35,212 nucleotides of DNA from assembly GCA_041663205.1 (NCBI GenBank), contig JBAZQZ010000010.1, positions 1-35,212 of the forward strand, in the 5' to 3' direction. The stretch comes from UM-FILTER-38-24 sp041663205 (lineage in GTDB: Bacteria > Patescibacteriota > Gracilibacteria > UBA1369 > LOWO2-01-FULL-3). The stretch's first letter is position 1, and each line of letters starts with the position of its first letter. This document shows positions 1-5,722 of the stretch, piece by piece. The notes under the pieces are model-generated. The model worked only from the letters and a program-made list of their open reading frames with translations. It did no database searches and was not told the DNA's origin. Position numbers and translations under genes: made by a program.

Positions 1-4
1 TATT

Positions 5-859
5 ATGCCAAAACTAATTCAAAAGAAAAGTAATCCTGTTCCGAAGAAGATAATTAATCCGAAAGTCTCGCAAAACAAAATGGATCAGATTCTTTCCCGT
101 CATTCTTTTTCCGGAATGGATGTTCCCAAGGCTTTTTTAGCGCTTTTGATGCTTTTTGTAGCTGTTTCCGCTTATGCAATGGGGTCTTTTTTCAGTTCCA
201 CAAATGATTATTTGAGCAGGGCTTATTCTTCCGTGGTCGGAAGTGATTCCAATGTTTTGGATGATGAAGGGGTTGTTTCCACCGGAGAAGTTTCGAAGGA
301 GGACGAGAAGAAACAAATATTCAAGGATGTTCCTTTGAATCACAAGAATGCGGTGGCGATTGAGGCTTTGTTTAATTTGGGAATTTTGGCCGGGTATACA
401 GATGGCAGTTTTAAGCCTGAGAATACGATAAATCGCGCTGAGTTTTTGGCTATTTTGTCGAGTGCCGTTGATGCTGATTTTGCAGGGAAGAAGCTTGAAA
501 ATTGTTTTACTGATGTGAAAACCGAGTGGTTCGCGGCTTTTGCTTGTTATGCCAAAGAAGCCGGATGGGTGAAAGGATATGCCGATGGAAGCTTTAAGCC
601 CGGACAAGGCGTTTCGAAAGCTGAGGCTGTGAAGATTATTTTTGAGGCCATGGAATATCCGCTTTGCGAAGAGGAGGATTTGAAAGTTCCTTCGTATAAC
701 GATGTTGCTTTTGACAGCTGGATGGCGCCTTATGCCTGTGCGGCAAAGGAAGGAAGCATTGTTTCCGGAAAGACTTTGTATACTCCACTTTATGAGGTCA
801 CAAGAGGTGACACCGCTCAGTTGATTTACAATACGATGGCTAAGCTTGATCTTCTTTAG
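5..859 (+). CDS. S-layer homology (SLH) domain surface protein
   Basis: This 284-residue protein has a basic N-terminus, one hydrophobic segment at about residues 43-62 (signal anchor or uncleaved signal peptide), an acidic linker, then three SLH-like modules at about 105-155, 167-217 and 230-279. The first two carry the typical GYTDGSFKP and GYADGSFKP cores; the third is more divergent. SLH triplets usually bind cell-wall polymers and hold surface proteins on the envelope, so an extracytoplasmic wall-binding role is likely. There is no further catalytic domain, so it may be a small structural or anchoring protein. The ATG lies four bases from the window edge, so an upstream start cannot be excluded. 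Its stop overlaps the end of the convergent gene by 4 bp, and a strong terminator follows at 902-932. Confidence 0.85.
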   Translation: MPKLIQKKSNPVPKKIINPKVSQNKMDQILSRHSFSGMDVPKAFLALLMLFVAVSAYAMGSFFSSTNDYLSRAYSSVVGSDSNVLDDEGVVSTGEVSKEDEKKQIFKDVPLNHKNAVAIEALFNLGILAGYTDGSFKPENTINRAEFLAILSSAVDADFAGKKLENCFTDVKTEWFAAFACYAKEAGWVKGYADGSFKPGQGVSKAEAVKIIFEAMEYPLCEEEDLKVPSYNDVAFDSWMAPYACAAKEGSIVSGKTLYTPLYEVTRGDTAQLIYNTMAKLDLL

Positions 860-1278
860 CGTTTTTTGAGAAGAGAGGCAAGGATTAATGTGATGATTAT
901 GATTGGGGGCGTTATGTAACGCCCCCAATTTTGTGGTGTATCTGTTTTTGAATTTGAGTTGACGGTTTTGGAGGTGGTGTTTTTATTCGAGTTTACTGTT
1001 TTTGGTTTTGTTGTGTCGCCGGAGGTCGTGGTTTTCTTGACGGAAGATTTTGTAGTCTTTTTTGTTGTTTTTTTCTTTGTTGCGGTTTTTTTGTTTTGTG
1101 ATTCTTGAATAATTTTATTACTCGGTATGTTTTGTGGTTGTGTAGGGCTTTGTTGTGTGTCGAAGAGTGGTTGTGGAGTGATTATTGAGTTGGCCGAAAC
1201 TGTCGAGGTTTGCCAAATAAAAAACAGTAGTATGGCTAATGGAATTATAGCTGTGATTTTTTTGTGTAAATTTTTCAT
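856..1278 (-). CDS. Small secreted or membrane-anchored Lys/Thr/Ser-rich protein
   Basis: This 140-residue protein has no recognised family. Residues 1-30 look like a signal peptide (basic start, then a hydrophobic run ending near VSANS). The middle (about 55-115) is a low-complexity linker rich in Lys, Thr, Ser and Asn. The C-terminus (about 121-137) is a hydrophobic segment followed by Lys-Lys-Arg, as in a membrane anchor with positive residues inside. There is no LPXTG motif. The architecture (signal, disordered linker, anchor) suggests an envelope stalk or spacer. The final 4 bp overlap the convergent SLH gene, and the coding sequence contains that gene's terminator hairpin, which is unusual. 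The sensible architecture favours a real gene, but no homologue is recognised. Confidence 0.6.
   Translation of the reverse strand: MKNLHKKITAIIPLAILLFFIWQTSTVSANSIITPQPLFDTQQSPTQPQNIPSNKIIQESQNKKTATKKKTTKKTTKSSVKKTTTSGDTTKPKTVNSNKNTTSKTVNSNSKTDTPQNWGRYITPPIIIITLILASLLKKR
902..932 (+). terminator. Strong intrinsic terminator of the SLH gene
   Basis: A perfect 13-bp inverted repeat (arms 902-914 and 917-929) is separated by only two bases, and the run TTTT (929-932) overlaps the end of the right arm. The arm core is GGGGGCGTTA / TAACGCCCCC. It begins 43 bp after the SLH stop codon and points the right way to end that transcript. It lies entirely within the minus-strand reading frame 856-1278, where it encodes part of the segment WGRYITPP. 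Confidence 0.8.
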
Positions 1279-1389
1279 GGGTGTTTGTTAAATTTAAAAA
1301 TATTTTTTAATTTAATCTATTTAAACAGGTTGAGATTAAATTTTCGTTAAATTTTTATAAAATTTTCTTAAAGTTTATTCAAAAGTTGT

Positions 1390-1417
1390 TTGACATTTTT
1401 GACTAATCAAGTACACT
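1390..1417 (+). promoter_or_regulatory. Sigma-70-type promoter upstream of rny
   Basis: There is a perfect -35 box TTGACA (1390-1395), a 16-bp spacer, and TACACT (1412-1417) as -10. Transcription would start near 1424, far upstream of the rny ATG at 1659. Confidence 0.6.
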
Positions 1418-1488
1418 TTCGGTGTAAGTATTTATTAAATATTAAGTCCGAGCTTTAAGTTTTACAGGGTTTAGAATCACGTTTTGAC

Positions 1489-1578
1489 ATGTACGCTTTA
1501 ATGGCTTTACGCAAGGCAGAAATCACAATGACCAACTTGACTTCCGAGATCAAAAATAGATTTATATTGATATCCTAG
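1489..1578 (+). CDS. Possible 29-codon leader peptide upstream of rny
   Basis: An ATG at 1489 opens a 29-codon frame ending in TAG at 1576-1578, inside the predicted rny leader. The peptide begins MYALMALRKAEITMTNLTSE and ends with a short hydrophobic tail. The stop codon lies in the left arm of a small hairpin (1574-1587). There is no Shine-Dalgarno sequence, but most genes here lack one. It could be an upstream ORF controlling rny, an independent small protein, or chance. Nothing in the sequence decides between these. Confidence 0.25.
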   Translation: MYALMALRKAEITMTNLTSEIKNRFILIS

Positions 1579-1658
1579 TTCTCTAGGTCTCGTTTCTGTT
1601 CCCGTATTTTAAACTCATTATTACTAAAGTAAGGATTAATAATCTAACTTTTGTTGAT

Positions 1659-3182
1659 ATGGGTATAACATTTTTAATTGCCATCATAGGGGCAGCTATC
1701 GGTGGGTACGGAGGCTATCTGTACAGGAAAAAGACGGTTGAGGAGAAAAATAAGGATCTTGTTGTTAAGGCTGAGCAGATAATGAATGATGCCAAAAACA
1801 AGGCCAAGGAGGTTTTGTATGAAGCGAAAAATGAGGCTTTTAAGCTTCAAGATGAGGTAAAAAGGGATGAAAGGAAAAGACAGGCTCAATTGAATGAAAT
1901 TGAGGAAAGGCTTCTTAAGAAGGAGTCCAGTCTTGATAAGAAGGAGGATGAGGTTGATAAGCTCAAAGGCGAGATGGACTCGAAGATTACGTCTATTCGT
2001 CAGTTGCGGGATCAGGTTGAGGATATTTACAAGATGCAGGCGGCTCAGCTTGAAAAAGTTGCAAATATGAGCAAGGAAGAGGCAAAGGAGCTTCTTATCA
2101 GAAAAGTTGAGGAGGATGCGAAGGAGGATATTGTCGTGCAGATTACCAAGTTTGAAAAGGATCTTCATGATAAGGCGAAGGAGAAGGCAAAATGGATTTT
2201 GGCCGAGGCTATCGTGAAATGTGCGGCTGAAACCACGGCTGAATCGACTTCTACGATAGTGAGTTTGCCGAGCGATGAGATGAAGGGGCGCATTATCGGG
2301 CGTGAGGGCAGGAATATCAATACATTTGAGCAGATTACCGGTGTTGATGTGATTGTGGACGATACGCCGGGATCTATCGTGATTTCCGGTTTTGATTTGG
2401 TCAGGAGATATATTGCGAAAGTGGCTTTGGAAAGGCTTATCGAGGATGGACGTATTCATCCGGCGAGAATCGAGGAAACTGTTGAAAAGGTGAAAGAGGA
2501 TGTAAATATGCTTATCAAAGAGCTTGGGGAAAAAGCGGTGCTTGAGACCGGAGTTACCGGACTTCATGTCAATTTGATCAAGATTTTGGGGCGTTTGAAA
2601 TTTAGAGTCACTCACGGGCAAAATGCGTTGAAACATTCGATGGAAGTTTCGTTTTTGGCTTCCGCTATCGCTTCAGAGCTTGGGGCGGATGTTTCAATTT
2701 GTAAAAAAGCCGGACTTTTACATGATATCGGGAAGGCGGTTGATCATGAAATTTCCGGTCATCATGCGAAAATCGGTGCTGATATTGCGAGAAAATTCGG
2801 ACTTCCTGAGGAAGTTGTTCATGCAATTGAAGCTCATCATGGCGACGGTGAGCCAAAAAGTCTTGAGGCGCAGATTGTGCAGGCGGCAAATCTCATTTCA
2901 AATGCCAGAACCGGCGCAAACAAGGACAATCTCGACACTTATATCAGAAGGCTTTCCGAGCTTGAGACGCTTTGCAATACTTTCGAAGGTGTGAAGAAAG
3001 TGTTTGCGGTACAAGCTGGAAACGAGGTCAGAATCTTCGTGAAACCTGATGAGGTCGACGATCTTGGTGCAATCAAGATGTCTCACGACATTGCCCGCAA
3101 AATTGAAAAAGATTTCCACAGCCCGAATCCGGTCAAAGTTCATGTGGTGAGGGAGACAAGAGCGGAGGAGTTTGCGGTGTAG
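1659..3182 (+). CDS. rny: Ribonuclease Y
   Basis: RNase Y is the membrane-anchored endoribonuclease that starts mRNA decay in many bacteria lacking RNase E. At 507 residues it has the usual family length and order: an N-terminal membrane helix (about 3-22), a long charged coiled coil (about 25-195), a KH domain (about 199-260, with GREG at 214-217), and an HD domain with H326 and the metal-binding pair H355-D356 in LLHDIGK, followed by HHGD near 393. No key residue is missing. The ATG gives the membrane helix directly at the N-terminus, as in the family. A long leader precedes it. A 98-bp structured repeat follows 30 bp after the stop and may end the transcript. A 31-nt piece of its 3' end (3064-3094) is duplicated at 4385-4415. 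Confidence 0.97.
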   Translation: MGITFLIAIIGAAIGGYGGYLYRKKTVEEKNKDLVVKAEQIMNDAKNKAKEVLYEAKNEAFKLQDEVKRDERKRQAQLNEIEERLLKKESSLDKKEDEVDKLKGEMDSKITSIRQLRDQVEDIYKMQAAQLEKVANMSKEEAKELLIRKVEEDAKEDIVVQITKFEKDLHDKAKEKAKWILAEAIVKCAAETTAESTSTIVSLPSDEMKGRIIGREGRNINTFEQITGVDVIVDDTPGSIVISGFDLVRRYIAKVALERLIEDGRIHPARIEETVEKVKEDVNMLIKELGEKAVLETGVTGLHVNLIKILGRLKFRVTHGQNALKHSMEVSFLASAIASELGADVSICKKAGLLHDIGKAVDHEISGHHAKIGADIARKFGLPEEVVHAIEAHHGDGEPKSLEAQIVQAANLISNARTGANKDNLDTYIRRLSELETLCNTFEGVKKVFAVQAGNEVRIFVKPDEVDDLGAIKMSHDIARKIEKDFHSPNPVKVHVVRETRAEEFAV

Positions 3183-3212
3183 GGAACTGCGTGGGTACGT
3201 ATTACCTGTCGT

Positions 3213-3310
3213 TCTTGACTCGTGCGTTTTGTGTTTTGTAAGTTAACGCGCGCGTTGACAATATTTTTTGCCTGTTTTTGGCTTATGGATGCCGAGAGTG
3301 AGGCGTTGGG
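3213..3310 (+). repeat. 98-bp structured intergenic repeat, copy 1
   Basis: This copy aligns without gaps to copies at 4416-4513 and 7476-7573, and in its 3' half to 31005-31092. It contains an inverted repeat centred on AACGCGCGCGTT (3245-3256), then a T-rich stretch ATTTTTTGCCTGTTTTTGGC, then GGC(N8)GCC, which can form a second hairpin. It lies just downstream of rny. The first hairpin followed by T residues resembles an intrinsic terminator, although the T run starts several bases after the stem. Confidence 0.8.
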
Positions 3311-3343
3311 GGGGGCGGGGAACTTAGGTCTCGGGGATAGCAC

Positions 3344-3371
3344 TTGACAAGATGTGCACGTGTGGTACTAT
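3344..3371 (+). promoter_or_regulatory. Promoter of the first duplicated-cassette gene
   Basis: TTGACA (3344-3349), a 16-bp spacer and TACTAT (3366-3371) make a near-consensus promoter. Transcription would begin near 3378, so translation cannot start at the in-frame GTG/ATG codons around 3352 and must use the ATG at 3403. A run of eight G residues lies 28 bp upstream of the -35 box (3308-3315). Confidence 0.8.
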
Positions 3372-3402
3372 GCGTTTGGTTTATTTTATAAATTATATTT
3401 GT

Positions 3403-4365
3403 ATGAAAACTCCAAATGTATCTGGTGCTAATGCTCTTGAAGGAGGTGTAGGTGAAGGCTTAACAGTAGCTGCTGAGGGAGTTGATTTTGGGGTGGATTC
3501 TGTTACAGGTGTTGCCGGGGAGCGAGGGGATGCTGTTGTTATAGATGTTGGTGTAAAGCAAGAGAAGAAAGTAGAGGCTGTTTTAGGTGGAGAGGTTTCT
3601 CTACAACTTGGTGAAATGACTGAGGGTGATGTTAGTCGTGTTGCCCACCTTAATCCTAAATTGGATGTTTTATGTCCCGATGGTTTTATTAGGAGATTGT
3701 ATACGTGGGGTTCTAATGGTGGGGCTGATGGATACTATGTTGAATATATCATTTTTGCTCCCGGTGGGGGTAGGGGCCGTTGGGGTGAGCCGGGTAGCAT
3801 TCCTTTTGAGCCGGGTAGCATTCCTTTTGAGCCGGGTAGCATTCCTTTAGAATTGGAAGCCAGTCCTTCGTCATCCGCATTCAGTGTTTCTCTAGCGGAA
3901 TGGAATCGTATAACAGCTGGGGGGACTGTAGCAAAAAGTATTGAGGGTTTTGACGTACATTGTAGGATTGAGGCAAATAGACAACTTAAATTGGCGGCAT
4001 TGAGTGAAGGACGAACGATTGTTTTAGAGGTTGAGGGGCATTCGTGTCTTTATTCTGGTGTGTTGCTGAGGTCAATTTTTGGAACCGAGGAGATTGATCG
4101 TATTTTGGGAAGTTTGGTTGATGTTAAAAGGGTTGGTGATAGGTCTAACTTGGTTTCTGGTAAAAGTACTCATTTAGGACCTAACTATTTTATTCTAGAG
4201 CGTGGGCGGACGCAAGATGGTAGATATGAGGTAACATATGCAACCGGTGCTTCGAGTCCTATGGCGAAAAACCCTAAAAGTATTCCTGGTATTGTAAAAA
4301 TTGTTGACATAAGAACAGGGGAAGAGATCAAGAATCCTTCCCGTTCTAAAACGACTTCCAAGTGA
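3403..4365 (+). CDS. Unknown repeat-containing protein A of a duplicated cassette
   Basis: No known family is recognised in this 320-residue protein. It starts MKTPNVSGA, has no signal peptide or membrane helix, and is rich in Gly, Val and Glu in the first 70 residues. Three 7-residue units EPGSIPF lie in the middle (DNA 3787-3849). The second half is mixed alpha/beta in character, with aromatic residues and cysteines. The start was chosen because the promoter (3344-3371) excludes earlier codons and because the next gene, at 4606, has a similar start (M-x-x-x-NVxGA) after a nearly identical leader. A shared VAGE(R/Q)G motif near residues 36-41 also links the two proteins. It is probably a lineage-specific accessory gene; function unknown. 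Confidence 0.7.
   Translation: MKTPNVSGANALEGGVGEGLTVAAEGVDFGVDSVTGVAGERGDAVVIDVGVKQEKKVEAVLGGEVSLQLGEMTEGDVSRVAHLNPKLDVLCPDGFIRRLYTWGSNGGADGYYVEYIIFAPGGGRGRWGEPGSIPFEPGSIPFEPGSIPLELEASPSSSAFSVSLAEWNRITAGGTVAKSIEGFDVHCRIEANRQLKLAALSEGRTIVLEVEGHSCLYSGVLLRSIFGTEEIDRILGSLVDVKRVGDRSNLVSGKSTHLGPNYFILERGRTQDGRYEVTYATGASSPMAKNPKSIPGIVKIVDIRTGEEIKNPSRSKTTSK
3787..3849 (+). repeat. In-frame 21-bp tandem repeat, three units
   Basis: The units start at 3787, 3808 and 3829, and each encodes EPGSIPF (the last residue is Leu in unit 3). The first two units are identical at the DNA level, which suggests recent slippage or recombination. The 21-bp length keeps the reading frame. Confidence 0.9.
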
Positions 4366-4384
4366 AAATGGACGGGGAGACGGT

Positions 4385-4415
4385 TTGGTGCAATCAAGAT
4401 GTCTCACGACATTGC
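4385..4415 (+). other. 31-nt duplicated fragment of the rny 3' end
   Basis: These 31 bases are identical to 3064-3094 inside rny, in the stretch encoding LGAIKMSHDIA. The match ends exactly where the second copy of the 98-bp repeat begins. This is a scar of the duplication that created the second cassette, with the rest of the rny tail deleted. Confidence 0.85.
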
Positions 4416-4513
4416 TCTTGACTTGTGCGCTTTGCATTTTATGACTTAACGTTACCGTTAACGAGGATTTTTGCCTGTTTTTGGCTTATGGATGCCGAGA
4501 GTGAGGTGTTGGG
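4416..4513 (+). repeat. 98-bp structured intergenic repeat, copy 2
   Basis: It is an ungapped match to copy 1. The palindrome has changed to TTAACG-TTAC-CGTTAA, so the stem arms are kept while the loop differs. The T-rich part and the GGC(N8)GCC part are identical to copy 1. It lies just downstream of gene A and is followed by a G8 tract, as in copy 1. Confidence 0.8.
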
Positions 4514-4546
4514 GGGGGCGGGAAACTTAGGTCTCGGGGATAGCAC

Positions 4547-4574
4547 TTGACAAGACGTGCGTGTGTGGCACTAT
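4547..4574 (+). promoter_or_regulatory. Promoter of the second duplicated-cassette gene
   Basis: TTGACA (4547-4552), a 16-bp spacer and CACTAT (4569-4574) match the promoter at 3344-3371 almost base for base. The predicted start of transcription is near 4581. Confidence 0.75.
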
Positions 4575-4605
4575 GTATTCGGTTTATTTTTATGAATTAT
4601 ATTAT

Positions 4606-5166
4606 ATGACAAAAGCAAATGTACCCGGAGCTCTTCCTTCTGATGCCTTTGATGGATCAGCGGATTTAGCGAAGATACCTACAAAGAAGGGTTTTGGCGA
4701 AGTGGTTAAGGGGAATGAACTGCAGTTTATTAGTAGGGAGAAAGATTTTGATGGAAGGGGTGGTGTGCCTGGAGTAGTTGAAGATGTTGCCGGAGAGCAA
4801 GGTGCTGCTGTTGCAGATGTTCTCGGGGAGCAAGGGGATGGGCTTAGTGCTATTGTTGGAACGAGTACTGAAACGATGAGAAAGCGGTATGAAAAAGCTA
4901 TAGAGCTTTTTGGGACGGATGACGCTAAAGCGATAGAGGGGATGTTGACGGGTGTTAGAGTTGAGATGGAAGGGGAAGATAGGTTTTACGGGCCTAACGG
5001 TAGTAGGTCGTGGAGGCAGTGCATTTATGGCGATAGTAAAGATGGTAAATGGCATGTTGTGTTGGCAAGAAGACTTGTAAGAGGTAAGGATGGCGTTGTG
5101 CGTGATGAGAGCTATAGTATTAGAAGTATTGAAAAGGAATGGCTGGCTGATTGGGGAGTGAATTGA
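4606..5166 (+). CDS. Unknown protein B of a duplicated cassette
   Basis: This 186-residue protein has no recognised family, signal peptide or membrane helix. It starts MTKANVPGA and contains VAGEQG and LGEQGD motifs at about residues 58-78 that echo protein A, then a charged C-terminal half with a probable helix near residues 85-110 and a Trp/Tyr-containing beta-rich part. The GTG at 4561 lies in the promoter, so the ATG at 4606 is chosen. The upstream cassette was copied from gene A, but the two proteins diverge after their N-termini. So either the proteins evolved fast or different bodies were joined to a common 5' cassette. It ends in TGA 17 bp before the groES promoter. Confidence 0.65.
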   Translation: MTKANVPGALPSDAFDGSADLAKIPTKKGFGEVVKGNELQFISREKDFDGRGGVPGVVEDVAGEQGAAVADVLGEQGDGLSAIVGTSTETMRKRYEKAIELFGTDDAKAIEGMLTGVRVEMEGEDRFYGPNGSRSWRQCIYGDSKDGKWHVVLARRLVRGKDGVVRDESYSIRSIEKEWLADWGVN

Positions 5167-5182
5167 GATTTATTTTTTATAC

Positions 5183-5210
5183 TTGACTTAAGGGATTAGC
5201 ACTCTATAAT
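5183..5210 (+). promoter_or_regulatory. groESL promoter
   Basis: TTGACT (5183-5188), a 16-bp spacer and a perfect TATAAT (5205-5210). The -10 box lies in the spacer of the CIRCE operator, so repressor binding would block RNA polymerase directly. Confidence 0.88.
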
Positions 5211-5222
5211 ACGGGGTGCTAA
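5196..5222 (+). promoter_or_regulatory. CIRCE operator (HrcA-binding inverted repeat)
   Basis: TTAGCACTC (5196-5204), nine bases, and GGGTGCTAA (5214-5222) match the CIRCE consensus TTAGCACTC-N9-GAGTGCTAA with one mismatch. CIRCE is bound by the heat-shock repressor HrcA, so groESL is expected to be heat-inducible by derepression. hrcA is not in this window. Confidence 0.92.
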
Positions 5223-5247
5223 TTTTATATGTTAACCGATTAGATTT

Positions 5248-5541
5248 ATGGCTAAGATTCAACCTTTGGGAAATAATGTGGTGGTGGAGGCGGTGATGGA
5301 GGAGGTTTCTTCTTCGGGGATTATTATTCCGGATAGCGCCAGTAAAGAGAAGCCGATGAAGGGGAAAGTTTTGGCTGTCGGACCGGGGAAAATGGCAAAT
5401 GACGGGAAGACTTTGATCGCGCCGGATATTGCCGTCGGGGACATCGTGCTTTTTTCGAAATACGGGCCTACGGAGGTGAAACTTGAGGGGAAAACTGTTT
5501 TGATTTTGTCGGTTGAGGATATATTTGCGAAATTGAAGTAA
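5248..5541 (+). CDS. groES: Co-chaperonin GroES (10 kDa)
   Basis: GroES is the heptameric lid of the GroEL folding chamber. The 97-residue length is typical. It contains the family N-terminus (IQPLGNNVVVEAV), the mobile-loop region around SSSGIIIPDSA, and the C-terminal VLILSVEDIFAKL that seals the beta-barrel. The leader is about 30 nt from the predicted transcription start and has no Shine-Dalgarno sequence. It is the first gene of a CIRCE-controlled groES-groEL pair. An unusually long gap of 181 bp, filled by a large palindrome, separates it from groEL. Confidence 0.96.
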   Translation: MAKIQPLGNNVVVEAVMEEVSSSGIIIPDSASKEKPMKGKVLAVGPGKMANDGKTLIAPDIAVGDIVLFSKYGPTEVKLEGKTVLILSVEDIFAKLK

Positions 5542-5551
5542 AAAGTTTGTG

Positions 5552-5694
5552 AAGTTCTTTGAAAATTTGTTTCTAAGCAAAGTCTTTGTGTCGCCAATCG
5601 AGCCATCATGATGGCGAGATTTGTGACAATTCGTACATGTTAGAATTGTCACATTGCGACACGACTTTGGGAAGAACAAATTGTCAAAGAACTT
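5552..5694. repeat. 143-nt nested palindrome filling the groES-groEL gap
   Basis: The outer arms 5552-5571 and 5675-5694 pair over 20 bp with one mismatch. Inside, CAAAGTC (5578-5584) pairs with GACTTTG (5663-5669), and GTGTCGC (5588-5594) with GCGACAC (5656-5662). The stem then opens to two hairpins: GCCATCATGATGGC (5602-5615, a perfect palindrome) and TGTGACAATTC / GAATTGTCACA (5622-5632 / 5643-5653, 11 bp perfect, 10-nt loop). The whole would fold as a long stem ending in a three-way junction. It could be a MITE-like element, an RNA control or processing element for groEL, or both. It encodes no convincing protein. Confidence 0.85.
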
Positions 5695-5722
5695 ATAATT
5701 ATAATTTAATTTTAAAAAAACT

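Larger units (their letters stand above)
1279..1658. other. Intergenic region: divergent control region and long rny leader
   Basis: This 380-bp gap separates the minus-strand secreted protein from rny. The part at 1279-1390 is very AT-rich and probably holds the promoter of the minus-strand gene, but I cannot fix its boxes. A good plus-strand promoter sits at 1390-1417, which would give rny a leader of about 235 nt. That leader contains a 29-codon frame (1489-1578) and a small hairpin (CCTAG-TTCT-CTAGG, 1574-1587). I do not recognise a known riboswitch or RNA family in it. Confidence 0.5.

Noticed and set aside
1439..1640. tRNA or known small RNA in the rny leader
   Set aside because: No cloverleaf or recognised motif could be drawn.
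3334..3356. Second CIRCE-like operator at the cassette promoters (TAGCAC...GTGC)
   Set aside because: Only the left half resembles CIRCE; the spacing and the right half do not fit.
3352..3402. Upstream in-frame start codon for gene A (and GTG 4561 for gene B)
   Set aside because: These codons lie between or within the promoter boxes. The conserved start of both proteins is at 3403 and 4606.
5552..5694. Integron attC site
   Set aside because: Palindromic like attC, but the terminal core sites (RYYYAAC / GTTRRRY) are absent and no integrase is present.
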